This document shows, one piece after another, positions 49,121-60,892 of a stretch of 64,000 bases of DNA; the first letter of the stretch is position 1, and every line of letters starts with the position of its first letter. The DNA lies in the NCBI RefSeq assembly GCF_900700375.1, contig NC_041719.1, positions 17,414,479 through 17,478,478 of the forward strand, read 5' to 3'. The position numbers and the translations under genes are program-made. The stretch is from Denticeps clupeoides. Its lineage: Eukaryota; Chordata; Actinopteri; Clupeiformes; Denticipitidae. The notes below the pieces were generated by a model. The model had not been told where the DNA came from. It did no database searches and saw nothing but the letters and a program-made list of their open reading frames with translations.

Positions 49121-51141
49121 GTGGCCTGATACTGTCCTGCTGCCTGGTTGCTGATAGTATAGAACGGCGTAGCTCGTGGATCAAAAGAGCAGATAGTCAA
49201 GAAGCTATGCAGTCTGATGATCATCTCGCACAACACAGAGAACTTATTATGGAAGTCTTGCTACTAGTATTGTGGCTGAATCTGAAGACCTGTGTGAAGC
49301 AGGGACGTGAATAATGGAGCTGAAGCAGTAGGATGGATGTGTAGTTAATAAATGAACGTAACGTGTGGTGTCTCGTGTTTATTTGGGAATGCTAAGCTAA
49401 TGAGTGACGTGGTCAGAATAAGTGATGTGCACAGACACAACATAACCACATGTACTACAGTTACAAAGTGCACACACTTTTCACAACCTATAAACAAAAG
49501 GACAGAGCAATCAAGGCAAGCTTGGGAGATACTCCAAGGATCCATGTGTCCTTCAAAGCACAATGAGATGCAGTGCAGATATTGTCTGGTTCTCAGGGCA
49601 GTGTTTGGTGAGGAGATGCAGAGAGTGGCCCAGGCGGCGATGAGATGCAGTGTTGAGGAACAGTGCATTCAGCTGGAACTACGATCCCAGGAGAGACAGG
49701 AAGAGCTCCGTAACCTACGGAACCAGTGGAAGAGCGTCGTGGACTTCAGGCAGTTGCTGGTGAGCAATGTCTTTTTTTAAATTACAAAAAAATCCTAATT
49801 ACAAACACTGAATCTGTTGAAACGTGCTCTGTAATAGGAGAAGAGACAGGAGCAGGTCCAGGGACTGATCCAGATCACCTCTTCAACCAAGTCTGAGCTG
49901 ATCAGAGTTCATGCTGAGGCACGTCATTTAGTGATGCTGTTAAGTAGTTTAGGCAGAAAACACAGAATAGTACCATGTACTATGGTACCATGCAGACTGA
50001 GACAGGCAGTGTTTTTAAGTTTGTTTTTTTTCTTTCTCTGCCCAAGATCAGAAAACTTGTGAAGGATCAGCTGGTCCCTCAGTTAGATGAAGTCATCCAA
50101 GCAGCCAGTGTTCTTCACAACTCTGTGTCCCAGGAAGCCAGGCAGTTTGGGAACGTATCAATGGCTTCTCTAGACTGCAGGGTTATTGAGGGGTAATTCT
50201 CTCGATGCTGCTTCCATGCTGCCTGCAGATACTGTATGTCACATCAATGTACCATACCATTGCATAAATGAATTAAAATGAATAATGTTGTTGCTTTTCA
50301 GGGAGCAGCGAGTTCCAGCAACACAGCTTTCCATTTATCGGCTGAACTCAGCAGAGTTCCGCAATCTCTGCAAATGTCTGGAGTTCCCTATCAACAGGGT
50401 GAGCTGTAAACTACACAGTTAGTGAGAGACTACTGTGGGTGGTTTTCCTGAAACGCTAGGTTGACCAGATTCACTGGGGTCTGCTAGGAGTAGGAAAAAA
50501 ATTAAATAGTAGGAAAAGAGTAAGCGTCTAGTAGAGCTATTTTAACATGTGTGGCTCTGAGTTGTTTAAATGAACTGGTTTTGTCATGTGTTCTATACCT
50601 GCAGGCCCCTGAGGACCTCCTGTCCCAGGCAGTGTTCCAGCGCTGGGAGCTGCGCTTCCTCAGAGGTCTCCTGCAGCGTCACTCCTCCTCTCAGGCCCGC
50701 CTCCAGAAGCTCAGCTCCCAGCTGCCAGCACCAGACCAGAATGGTGAGAGGAATCAGGATCTTGGTCCGCTTGAATTGTTTGCCCACCACTAACCTCTGC
50801 TCCTGCTTCCTTTTATGCACCAGTCCTGCTGCAGCGGGTGCGTTCTGAAGACTCGGCCTTGCTGCAGACTCTGTTACCTCTGGCCAGGGAGCTCCTCCAA
50901 CGCTGCAGCATGGGCCTGGCTTATGCCGCGCAGGTTAAGGTGGCTGTTCAGCACTGGTAAGCACTGTGTTCGGACCAGATCTGTATAATTTTACTCAGCC
51001 ATTCAGGTTAACCCCGCCCTACTGTTTTTCATCTGTAGGTGGGAGCAGCCAGCTCAGTTCAGCCTTGGAGAGGTTCGCCAGGATGGACTGACCTTTCAGC
51101 AGTGGCTCCAGAGGTGGAAAATGGCTACCAAGGAATTCTAA
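46367..51141 (+). CDS. haus5: HAUS augmin-like complex subunit 5
   Basis: Twenty exons: 46367-46464, 46548-46610, 46689-46721, 46834-46858, 46990-47122, 47481-47640, 47719-47794, 47874-47968, 48384-48438, 48551-48660, 48758-48815, 48922-49061, 49158-49254 or 49293, about 49574-49759, 49838-49918, 50047-50192, 50302-50398, 50605-50743, 50824-50956 and 51039-51141. They give about 675 residues (human 633). The N-terminus (LCVGSGAPIWKYVIRHVF, VRVIRGNLQWY) and C-terminus (WWEQPAQFSLGE...QQWLQRW) match HAUS5. The middle is long Gln/Glu/Leu-rich coiled coil. Augmin recruits gamma-tubulin to spindle microtubules for branching nucleation. All phases agree except the exon 13/14 junction, which sequence alone does not settle. 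Intron 15 uses a GC donor (GAG|GCACGT). It is convergent with fzr1. Confidence 0.92.
47195..47252 (+). repeat. Small SINE family A fragment in haus5 intron 5
   Basis: TGCCACTGAG...GAGCAAGGAATCGTCCCCACACAC and GGGTGCCTTTCATGG match the middle of family A. Both ends are missing. Confidence 0.55.
48026..48190 (+). repeat. SINE family A in haus5 intron 8
   Basis: It shows AGCGGTAAAGGAAGAGGCCC, GGTTCGAATCCCGAACCACC, CCCCACACACTGCTCCCCGG and GGAGGACACATTTCATTTG. The tail is cut short. Confidence 0.88.
48885..48916. repeat. (GT)16 microsatellite abutting the haus5 exon 12 acceptor
   Basis: An uninterrupted GT run ending five bases before the first base of exon 12 (TGTTATAG|GCAGC). It replaces the normal polypyrimidine tract. 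A T-run of about 30 bases lies in the next intron (49,087-49,115). Confidence 0.97.
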
Positions 51142-51521
51142 CTCAAGCCTTCTTCTAATGAATGATAGAAACATTTTTTTGTGTGTACATGTATGTGTGT
51201 ATATAAGACTAACCTTACAGCTATTAAATGAATTCATTATGTACAGTAACGTCATGCTAAAATGTTCATTTAGTCATAGCACAATGCAAACAATATCCCT
51301 ACTTTCAAACACCTTTCCAAATCTGGTTCATGGGATAATCTGATGATTTGGATCTTGCAGAAATGTTGAAGAAATGCAAAAATAATGTTCTAAATGCATA
51401 GACATGATTATTCCCACTCAGTTTAAGATGTATTTTTCAAAACGGTGTGTTTTTGGGAACAAACCCAGCTTTCAAATGATAAATGAAAGTGCGATATTGA
51501 CTTAATGTGGCAGCCCAAGGA

Positions 51522-51527
51522 AATAAA
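51522..51527 (+). terminator. haus5: poly(A) signal of haus5
   Basis: AATAAA 381 bp after the stop. The fzr1 poly(A) signal on the other strand is 265 bp further on, so the genes converge without obvious overlap. Confidence 0.65.
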
Positions 51528-51791
51528 ATGGGTTAAAGTAGACTTGTGCGTTCACTGTGGTAAAGCAAACTGTTGAATTTTTTGAGGTCGCTGTTCTGTT
51601 AAATTCTGTACAGAAACAACAGAACATGATAACGGCACTAGTTAACAGTTTAAGGCGGGTGTTACACAGAGATTTGAATGTTTAAAAAGGTAATTAACAT
51701 TTTAAAAATCAAAGTCTGTAAACAAATCCAGATCACATTCCCTTCCACCACTCCACAAGGAAGATGAAGCTACGTCTTCTATAGAATATTG

Positions 51792-51797
51792 TTTATT
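51792..51797 (-). terminator. fzr1: poly(A) signal of fzr1
   Basis: AATAAA on the coding strand only 33 bp after the fzr1 stop. If used, the 3' UTR is very short; a more distal site would run into haus5. Confidence 0.45.
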
Positions 51798-51829
51798 CCG
51801 TGCTGTGTCAGTCTTTTACTCTGCTGTCA

Positions 51830-54800
51830 TCACCGTATTCTGGTAAAAAGGTTTAGAACAGACACCGATTCCTGAAAGTGAAAGGATTATTTAAATTAGT
51901 GTGGGTGGACAGATTCATTCTCATAGCACACAGCAATTTTTAAAATTATAATCCAATGATCTTTTTCAGTTTTTGGAACCTTGTGAAATTTGATAATTCA
52001 GTGTTTTGATATTTGTAATAAAAATCAGTTAATGTTGATCCGCACAAATATAATTAAAACTAATGGATATCAGTACTATAGGTTAGTTTAAATTCACAGA
52101 CTGTGTAGCTGCTGCAGCGTTACCTTGGTAGAACGTGTTTTGCTGAAGACGTTCCAAAAGCGCAGAGTCTCATCTCCAGCTCCCGTCACAATGGCCTCCC
52201 CATCAGGAGACATCGCCTCGAAACACAGGGAACGGTAAGACCACAAACTTTCGCATTAAATGAAAGGCAAAGCTGCAAGTGAAGCAACGTACCAGGTACA
52301 GAACTCTGTAGGAGTGTCCGGTCAGCTTGGCTACTTGAGTGAGTGAAGGGTACTTCCACACTAAGATCTGGTTTTGAGAGTAGCCATGTGTGCTTACCTT
52401 ACAAAAAGAAAACCACACCCTCTCCATCAGTCTACTGTCATCCACTCAATGCATATTATCTTCATCCTGAGAGAACATACCAGCTCGTTGGCGTGCTTGG
52501 ACCATGCCAGGTTGCACACTTGGGAACTGGTGTCCACACACTGCAGGGGCTGGGCCGTAAGCGTGTTCCAGAAGCGGATGCAGCGGTCGGCCGTGCCTCC
52601 GCCCGAAGCCAGAAGTCCGTGCTGGTGAGGTGACCAGGCGATGGCCTTCACCGCAGCCAGGTGTTCTGTGTATTGCTGCACGGGCAGCATGCTCGAGTGG
52701 TTCCACACCAGCAGCTACAGGGAGCGAAATAAAGGATTTGAAGCAGTCCAACCTCAATTCAATCTCGATATTTTCACTCCAATACCAGGAACATATCACT
52801 GATTACTACTGCTAAAAAAGTCAAAATAATTACATAGTGATGTAATTTGTCATTGACTGGACAATTCTATGAGCTATCCAGCATGATATACTGATATTAA
52901 GTGTATATAAAAATGTAATACATTCCTGTGAAAATGCCAGAGTATAATAAACTGTACTCTGCAGACTGAAGCCCAGTAGATGGGGAAAAAAAGTGGAAGT
53001 GAAGTGATTGTCATTGAGAAACACTGCAGCACAGCACACGGTGACACAACGAAATGTGTCCTCTGCATTTAAATATTACCCTTAGTGAGCACTGGGCAGC
53101 CATGACAGGTGTCCTAGTAGTGGTCACATGGTTCCACGGTCACATGATTCAGCACCATAAACATCTTAACTGTTAAGCAGTTGTATCTCACCTTGTTGTC
53201 ATTCCCTCCAGAGGCGAGCAGTTGGTGGTCCGTGCTCCACTTAAGGCCACAGACCTCCTGCCGATGGCCCTGAAGCCGTCGCTCTGACTGCAGTGGGGGC
53301 GTGCGGACATCCCTCTGCAGGATCATGCGGTCCCGACTGCCAGAGGACAACTGGTCTGCATTCCAGGCAAGAGCTCCTACAAACAAGAGATGTAATTTAA
53401 CGGTGAGAACGAGACCTATGAACAAAATGGAAGTCGAACGTGGCTGTGCAATATGTTCTGAGGCCCACCAACTCTTGCTGTATGGCCCTCCAAGGCAAAA
53501 AGCTTCTTGCCAGCAGCTGCATCCCATATTTGCACAAAGCCTTTGTGAGTTCCTACAGCCACCAGATTACCCTTGGGAAGATAAATAAATTACAATTCTG
53601 AATTATGCCACTCTGACGTTTAACCATATTTAACCATAAAGGGTACAAACTCACTCTTTCTGACCAGCCGACAGATGTGACGGAATCCCCTTCCACAGAC
53701 AAGTCACACAGGCGTGTTACCTGCACACAAAATCCCAAAATCAGAAGAGCAAGCTACAGAAACGGCAAAATGGTCAGGCAATTACCTGGCTAGTGCACGC
53801 ACTCCACAGATAAACACACGTTCCAAGTCCAACACTGAGCACGTTCAGAGAAGACCAGTCAACAAGGTTGAGGTAGAAATCATCCTGGAGCTCAGGCGCA
53901 TCTAGCACTTTGAAAGGGATCTTGGAGATTTTGCGCGTGGGTTTCCTCGGTGACCGTAACAACTTCTGGCTGTGAAGAGAGCAGTGGTGCGAAAGGTCAC
54001 GTAACCACATGGTAGGCAGGGCACCTGAAGCCCAGCCAGAAATGATCAGTTTACCTCTTGCTACTAACAGGTGACAGGGAGTATGGGGACACGCTGTTGT
54101 CATCTTCGGGTGAGGAGCGCTTAGCACTAACAGAGTACTGTGTGTAAAAAGAGGGATTTGAGTAAAGCAGGAAAGAGTCTCGGTGCAGGTTAAACAGCGA
54201 GAAAGCACCAGATTCTTACACTGAACAGCCGTCTCCTCTCAGGAGTGGAAGGCTGGAGCCGCCTGTCTTCTGTCTGGGGGTCTTGGACCTTCTCAATGCC
54301 CGCCCCCAGCAGCTCATTCTTTAGCAGGGCAGAGTAGGCCAACCCGTCCGCTTTTGAGGTCAATCACGGTCCAAGAAAAGGAGGTGCACAGACATCCACG
54401 GGTTTAAACAATCAAACAGGGATTAATATAATTGTCTTATAGTCAAAAATGAAAGTCTCTTTAACCTTTGCTGCTGCTGTCTGATGTTGCGTCTTTTGTT
54501 TTTCTGGTCTGGCTTGGGGACTTATCGTTCTCCTGAGAGCAAAATTCAATATTAAATTAACACCATTACTCACAGTTACAGATTATATCTATGAACAGTA
54601 TGATTAGATTAGATTAAAAAAACAATACTAAAAACTTCCATTTAAATTACACCAGACTGACCCTATACTGCTGCTATATCCCTTTTTTTAACACTGCATT
54701 TTATTTTATGAACATTATTTGCTGTGAAAATATGAACTTGCTGACAATCACATTTATTCGATGAAAGTTGATGCTCCAGTTGGCTCCAGCTCTAGATGGG

Positions 54801-55078
54801 ATGAACCTGTCACCATGTTTGCTAGGCGATGACAGCGGGGATGACAGCGGGGACTTGGTGGGTGTCAGGTTCTGTATTGTGGACAACATCATCAAATATG
54901 AAACCATCAAAATCACTGGACACATGAGAACTATAAAGTGAAGCAGTAAAAAAAGGAAGAAAAAGAACATGTGATCAGTAAATTGTAATCTGTATATTAC
55001 AGGCCTCACCAAGGGGCTGCTGTTCTCATTTTGAAAATGGATTTGTCGTAACAGGCGGCGTTCGTAGTCCTGGTCCAT
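51830..55078 (-). CDS. fzr1: Fizzy-related / CDH1, APC/C activator
   Basis: Thirteen exons give 493 residues: 55078-55010, 54871-54752, 54532-54466, 54350-54220, 54137-54055, 53969-53786, 53720-53655, 53571-53469, 53376-53192, 52714-52481, 52397-52293, 52216-52124 and 51871-51830. Starts MDQDYERRLLRQI. The C-box DRFIPSR (44-50) is followed by Ser/Pro-rich CDK-site sequence. KISKIPFKVLDAPELQDDFYLNLVDWSS leads into seven WD40 blades that bind KEN and D-box substrates. The C-terminal Ile-Arg tail (LFTRIR) that docks APC3 is in its own 14-codon exon. FZR1 directs APC/C ubiquitination in late mitosis and G1. All junctions are canonical. Intron 8 holds a SINE fragment. Confidence 0.97.
52998..53112 (-). 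repeat. SINE family A fragment in fzr1 intron 9
   Basis: GAAGTGAAGTGATTGTCATTG, CACTGCAGCACAGCACACGG and CCTCTGCATTTAA form the inverted tail half. The tRNA-like head is missing. Confidence 0.8.
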
Positions 55079-56460
55079 CCAGACGACTGGAAGAAGCACT
55101 TCGCAGGGACACTGTGGGGGACACAAAACAAACACTAACATATGATCCCCACGTGTTGGATGCGTACGTGGGATGTCACCTCCTCCTGCGCACCGAGTGC
55201 ACCGTAGGGCACAATGCAGAGGAAAATGAGACATTAAATCAGTCACTTCGCTGTTTGGTTTTTAATAGTGCTTCCATGCTGAAAGCTAAAAAAATTAACC
55301 CAATCCACCGCATCTTACAAGTGCAAGGAAATTAGGTGCAGTCAGGAGAGGTGTGTAAAAGAAGACAACTCGCATATATACTGAAATAATACAATATATA
55401 TAACCAAAGGGTGAGGTAGAAACCTTATAGCACATGAAAAGGTGGATGAAACGACATTAAGTTCCCTAGAAGCTGCTTGTCCTGGTTGTAATGCTCCTGT
55501 ATCTCTTGCCTGATGGCAGCAGTTCGAACAGGTCGTAATCGGGATGTGACGAGTCCTTTATAATGTTACAGGTCTTAAAGCCAGAGCTGTAGGTTCTTAA
55601 AGAAGATGAATGTAAGCAGGGGTAGAAAAATATACACATTTTTACACACGGATCATCCTGCCATCTAATGCTATTACTGTGGAATTTTTACTAATAATGG
55701 AAACCAACTAGTTGGCGAGTGAGGCTAGGGTTAGCTTGAAAGCTAGTTTGGCTTGCGATCAAAAACGACCTCCTTACCTTTAAAAAGTAAACGTATAAAC
55801 CAATCAACCGCTGGTTAGCGCGAAGCGGGTCCAAAGTGTCCTTGAGAACGCTTAATTAACATTTCAACTAATTTTGTCAATAAGATCGTTTACTGCCACC
55901 CATTTGAAAAGGAAGCTATTTTTACTGTTATTGATGCTCTCGCACAGTATTGTGGGTAGCGTTCGGGAAGTCTGACGTCACAACTTTCGAAACAAAACAA
56001 ACCGGCCACGTGAGGGTTGTCGGGAGAAGGGTGCCCTCCTTCGTTGACAGGCTAAATTCGACCCAGACTTTCACCAAACAATAATGGCCAATGTTTGTTT
56101 TTTTAATTTTCACAATTTGTTCACAGGAAGAAGTATATTCAAGAGAAATATCTTGTGAGAAATGTTTCAGTAGGACTGCATTATGCTTCCATACGCAATT
56201 ACTTTTTATATCACTGACTAAAAATGTGGATTTAACTTAAATTTGATAAAAGTCTAAATAATTGAAATATTAAATGCAGAGAAAGAAAGAAAGAAAGAAA
56301 GAAAGAAAAATGTGGTTTAGCCTTAATATCTTTGCGACTCCAATTCGCCAGGTGGCGCTGTGGGTTATTTCCTGGTAACAGTGGCGATAGTGGCGAGGAA
56401 AAAGGGACTGTCAGCGCTGTCCATGTGACAGACTCTATTTGGTTTAGTAAGTAATTTGCT
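55079..56460. promoter_or_regulatory. Divergent fzr1/dohh intergenic region
   Basis: This region separates the head-to-head genes. The likely fzr1 5' exon side lies near 55,080-56,050. A short non-coding dohh leader exon probably ends at the strong donor GTAAGT near 56,449. Bases 55,450-55,550 resemble a fish interspersed repeat (CTGTATCTCTTGCCTGATGG). A (GAAA)n tract is at 56,279-56,309. CpG-rich patches near 55,930-56,040 are candidate promoters. Confidence 0.45.
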
Positions 56461-56914
56461 CGTTGTAGTTTGTTTTATTTTAAGTCTATTTTGGGCCTTA
56501 ATGGTCCTTTGATCTCAAAGTATGTGAGAGAATGAGTAAATAATGATTTGCTAATACATCACTTTAAATGCTAGCATGCTAAAATCGACTCATAGGCAAA
56601 ATATGTTAGAAAACATTCAATACACTCGTTCGTTTTGCTACTTGTACCTGCCAAGATAATATTAGATTAAATGTTAGTGGCACTTTGATATAGTTCTACT
56701 TCTGAAGGACCAATTGCTGACAAACCTTACAAAATGACAGTGTAGCCACCACCTTTATAACATGCTGTGTTTTTCTGGTGTCATGCTAGCATTTCCTTAT
56801 TCTCACTATGCTTTGTAATCGGTGTAATCTGTCTTTAGTGGTCAGAATAGAACAGGTAGACAGACAGGTTCATGATGTTTCCATTCTGCACTTCAGGATC
56901 TTCAAAGTGCCTCC

Positions 56915-59846
56915 ATGGCCACGGACCAAGACATCACGGCGATTGGCCAGATACTGGTAAATCCAAAGCAGGACTTAACCTCACGGTTCAGAGCACTTTT
57001 CACCCTCCGTAACCTGGGAGGGATGGAGGCGATCAAGTGGATAAGCCAGGCATTTGTGGATGAATCAGCTTTGCTGAAACATGAACTAGCTTATTGTCTT
57101 GGCCAAATGCAAGATGAGAGAGCAATTCCAGTTCTGGAGGTGGTGCTGAAAGACACCAGTCAAGAGCCAATGGTCCGACATGAAGCAGGTGCCAGACTGA
57201 GATTCGATCCTATTAAGTCCTATTAACTATTAATTATTTTATTATATGTGTTTATTTACATTTTGTTTTTAGGTGAGGCTTTGGGAGCTATTGGAAATCC
57301 AAAAGTTCTCAGTCTCCTCAAGCAGTACTCAGAAGATCCAGTTATTGAGGTATGGTTACAGAATTAGCAAACATAAACTTAGAAATACACAATATGCATC
57401 ATCATTCCTCCTCCTCCATCCTTCGGCTGCACCCGTTTGGGGTCGTCACTGCGGATAAGCTGGATTTGGCAAAAGTTTTCCTGGACTCAACCCTTTACCC
57501 AGGGTTGGGACCGGTATCAAGGAACACGCTGTCACGTGCTTCCCCAGTGTCTGTAAAATAGTAGTAGATCCTAACATACATGTTGCTATGCTCCAGGTGG
57601 CGGAGACATGCCAGCTTGCTGTGAGACGGTTGGAGTGGCTGTGCACTGGAGGGACTGAGGAAGAAGGGGCTGATGGGAACCCATACTGCTCTGTGGACCC
57701 CGCCCCACCTGCTCCTAGGAAGGCTGTTAAAGAGCTCAGGGCACAGCTGCTGGATGAGCATCTTCCTCTGTTTGAACGATACCGAGCCATGTTTGCCCTG
57801 AGAAACCTAGGGACTGAGGAAGCTGTGCTGGCCTTGGGCGATGGTAAGCCAATCCCTCAGAAAATTGTTGGGAATGGGACACACACATTAATGCAAAGTT
57901 GAATATTGTGGCTATATGGAAAGGTCATGTCAGTTCCATAAATATGACACATATTAGTAGACACTATCTAAATGAGGGGCAGTGGTGGCCTAGCGGTTAA
58001 GGAAGCGGCCCCGCAATCAGAAGGTTGCCGGTTCGAATCCCGATCTGCCAAGGTGCCACTGAGGTGCCACTGAGCAAAGCACCGTCCCCACACACTGCTC
58101 CCCGGGCGCCTGTCATGGCTGCCCACTGCTCACTCAGGGTGATGGGTTAAATGCAGAGGACAAATTTCACTGTGTGCACCGTGTGCTGTGCTGCTGTGTA
58201 TCACATGTGACAATCACTTCACTTTAAATGGGATGGGGATCGAAAACCGGTTCTTGTTGAGAACCGATTCCCACTGTTTTAATTCTTTGGAATTGTTTGC
58301 CTTTTTTGCAAAAGATTCCCCTATTGATTCCAGTTGCCTCGAATGACGTCAGCACGTTGCGTAGCGTCATTTGCCCAACAGGAAACATGCCGCCTAAGTG
58401 GCACAAATGCTGAAAAGTTTGGTTATACTTTTTACGAGAAAGGATGACAGCAGGGCAACTTGCAAAGTAGATATTTCATCAAATACTACGAATATGCAAA
58501 ATAATTTACTCACAAAACACATGATAACGTCAAATGAATGTCGTGTTTCTGATCCGCTCCGGACAAGTGAATCTCAACCCAGCAGCAGCCGTAATACGGC
58601 AGGTAACTCAGATGCTGGCAGTTCTGCAGTCTGCTGGTAGCTTTTCCTTTTACAGAGGCAGGGAAAAGTAAAATGACACAGGCCAGGATAGACGAATGTC
58701 ACCAAGCCGTTTGTGTAAGTTATTAAAGATAATATATAAATTAAAGTTCTAAGCTAATTAACCTTTTTTAAATAACAGAATCGAAAATGAAATTGGAATC
58801 GTGAAAATCTTATCAATTCCCATTCCTAGTAGCAATGCTGTGCATGTAAATTGCCAGAGGCGAATTTCCCCAAAAGCCCTCAGACATTTTTATGTGTTTA
58901 ATGCTAACGAATAAAAAATATATCAATTATAATGTGGAGTATTGAATGGACGCTTATATAGGCTGGTAATAGCCTAGTGGGTAACACACTGTGAACCAGA
59001 AGACCCAGGTTCAAATCCCACTCACTACCATTGTGTCCCTGAGCAAGACACTTAACCCTGAGCTGCTCCGGGGGGGACTGTCCCTGTAACTACTGATTGT
59101 ACGTCGCTCTGGATAAGGGCGTCTTAAAAATGCTGCACATGTAAATGTAAATATATGGTTCTAAGGTGCCAGAGCCTGGAGTTGTAGCTTTCATATAAGC
59201 CATTCATCTTCACTACTGTGTTCCAGGCTCTCATATGTCTGCTCAAGATGATACTCTGTCCTGGTAGCTCACTGTAGTATCTGTTCTTAGGTTGACAGCC
59301 TTAGTGCCGTAGTCAGAAAGTGGGAGATTATTGTGATCAATACACGTTACAGCACATTGTGCGCACAACAAAATGTGTGTCTCGCATTTCAAGCAGCACC
59401 CGTTTAGCTTCATAATTTTACATCATAATGTAATCACAATATTTTCAGTTTCTTGCATTTACCCCCTTAAATCTAACCACTGTCCAATCAGATTTAAGAT
59501 GTACTCTCTTTCCTCGATCTGCTTCTCAGGCCTTCAGTGCAATAGTGCCTTGTTCCGCCATGAGATTGGTTACGTTCTGGGTCAGATCCAACACGAGGCC
59601 AGCATCCCACAGTTGCAGGCGGCTCTGGAGAAGGCAGACGAAAACGCCATGGTTCGGCACGAGTGCGCAGAGGCGCTGGGCTCCATCGGCAAGGACGCCT
59701 GCCTCCAGATCCTGCAGCGTCACGTGCAGGACCAGGAGCGGGTGGTGAAGGAGAGCTGTGAGGTCGCGCTGGACATGCTGGAGTACGAGAACAGCTCCGA
59801 CTTCCAGTATGCTGACGGCCTGCAGCGACTGCAGGGGGTCCAGTAA
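56915..59846 (+). CDS. dohh: Deoxyhypusine hydroxylase
   Basis: Four coding exons (56915-57188, 57273-57349, 57597-57843, 59530-59846) give 304 residues (human 302). A HEAT-repeat di-iron monooxygenase that completes hypusine on eIF5A, in the cytosol. The four His-Glu iron-ligand pairs are intact: LLKHE (56-57), MVRHE (89-90), LFRHE (210-211) and MVRHE (243-244), in two symmetric halves. An acceptor (CTTCAG|GATC) 20 bp before the Met indicates an upstream non-coding exon. The 1.7-kb last intron contains a full SINE A, a hAT relic and a SINE B. The divergent pairing with fzr1 matches human 19p13.3. Confidence 0.97.
57405..57535 (+). repeat. Interspersed repeat fragment in dohh intron 2
   Basis: CTTCGGCTGCACCCGTTTGG, then ACCCAGGGTTGGGACCGG, match a common fish repeat segment as I remember it. 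Family not assigned. Confidence 0.4.
57975..58226 (+). repeat. Full-length SINE family A in dohh intron 3
   Basis: A complete copy from GGGGCAGTGGTGGCCTAGCG to GACAATCACTTCACTTTAAA, with intact A and B boxes and the duplicated GGTGCCACTGA. Good reference copy. Confidence 0.94.
58226..58834 (+). mobile_element. hAT-like relic with BED-finger remnant
   Basis: The left end GGGATGGGGATCGAAAACCG and right end (complement AGGAATGGGAATTGATAAG) are imperfect inverted repeats of a familiar fish hAT type. The interior reads [21 protein letters not shown] then a LTKH-like segment, a degraded BED zinc finger from the transposase N-terminus. No target duplication was confirmed. Confidence 0.6.
58962..59152 (+). 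repeat. SINE family B in dohh intron 3
   Basis: GGTAATAGCCTAGTGGGTAA, CAGGTTCAAATCCCACTCAC, GAGCAAGACACTTAACCC and GTCGCTCTGGATAAGGGCG. Near complete. Confidence 0.88.
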
Positions 59847-60476
59847 GAGACAGCCTCCCCCTCCATGTCACCCGGAGGACAACCAAATACGTCTCACTTA
59901 CATTTGACAAACAGAAAAGCTTCTAATGGCGTTGTTGTCCCGCTGTGGGAAAGATTGTTTCAGTAGAACTACATTACTCGTTCTTCAACAAGCACTGAAG
60001 CACTAAAGTTTGGTCAGCGATGGAAAATATTCTAAATATTAATTAAACCACTTTCTTTAATAAGGAATCTGAGAAGCATAAACAAAGCCCTTTTCATCCG
60101 ATTATGTGTTTTTAAATCCAGATTAAAAGGCAGACTTTGCATTAGTAGTTTTGTTAAGCCCGATGTCCTACAGCACTGAGAGTGATTGGAACCCCCGGAC
60201 CCAGAGGCTCAACCTCCTTCATTAAGACTTCAGATGCCTGCTGGAGTCCTACCTGCACACTTAGCCAAATGGAGAGGACTGGTAAAGCATGTGCACAAGA
60301 GGATCACACGTTCACAGGATTTCCAAAAAATGTGTGCAAATTACATTTATTTTCCACAAAAAAGGTTATATTTTAGCTCTGTCTCTACATTATTTAAGTG
60401 GGTGGAATGTATACATTTAGTTATCTTATGTTGTTTCCTGTATACAGGTTATCAGTACCTCATTCTTGTAAAATTG

Positions 60477-60494
60477 AATAAACAGTCAAATAAA
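60477..60494 (+). terminator. dohh: Two AATAAA signals ending dohh
   Basis: AATAAA at 60,477 and again at 60,489, about 640 bp after the dohh stop. Confidence 0.65.
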
Positions 60495-60709
60495 GTTTAT
60501 TTGCTGGGACATAATTAATTGCTTGTACATGTGGCTCTAATGAATCCAAATATTTTAATGCATAAAATGGAATAGTTGTAGAAGCATTATTCACCATTAC
60601 GTAATGTACATTTTGGATTGTACTACAGTGGGATTGGCAGCGATGTATGGAGGTGAGGTTAGATTGAGGACAGTGCCCCCTAATTCTGCTGAGGTAAGGC
60701 CCTGAACTT

Positions 60710-60766
60710 GGTTCTACTGATTGTAAGTCGCTCTGGATGAGGGAGTCTGGTAAATGCTGCAAATGG
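60710..60766 (+). repeat. SINE family B tail fragment
   Basis: CTACTGATTGTAAGTCGCTC and TGGTAAATGCTGCAAATG are the 3' tail of family B only. The upstream in-frame Met at 60,737 lies in this repeat, so it is not taken as a gene start. Confidence 0.7.
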
Positions 60767-60892
60767 TTGAGGTGTAGTGAGGAGGAGGCGGAACGAGGAG
60801 GGGGGGACCACTGTAACCTGTCCGGGTGTCCATCGAACCATTCAAAAGGAGAGGGACGACAGAGACTGGAGCAGGAGCAGGACGAAACTCAC

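Noticed and set aside
57975-58060. tRNA gene (intact A and B boxes)
   Set aside because: The boxes belong to SINE family A, which recurs many times with the same tail. No cloverleaf with paired acceptor stem is formed.
60182-60518. Overlapping ORFs after the dohh stop
   Set aside because: They lie in the dohh 3' UTR before its AATAAA signals and are not homologous to anything known to me.
60737-60892. Upstream extension of microprotein copy 1 to Met 60,737
   Set aside because: The extension starts inside a SINE B tail, so the start is probably accidental.
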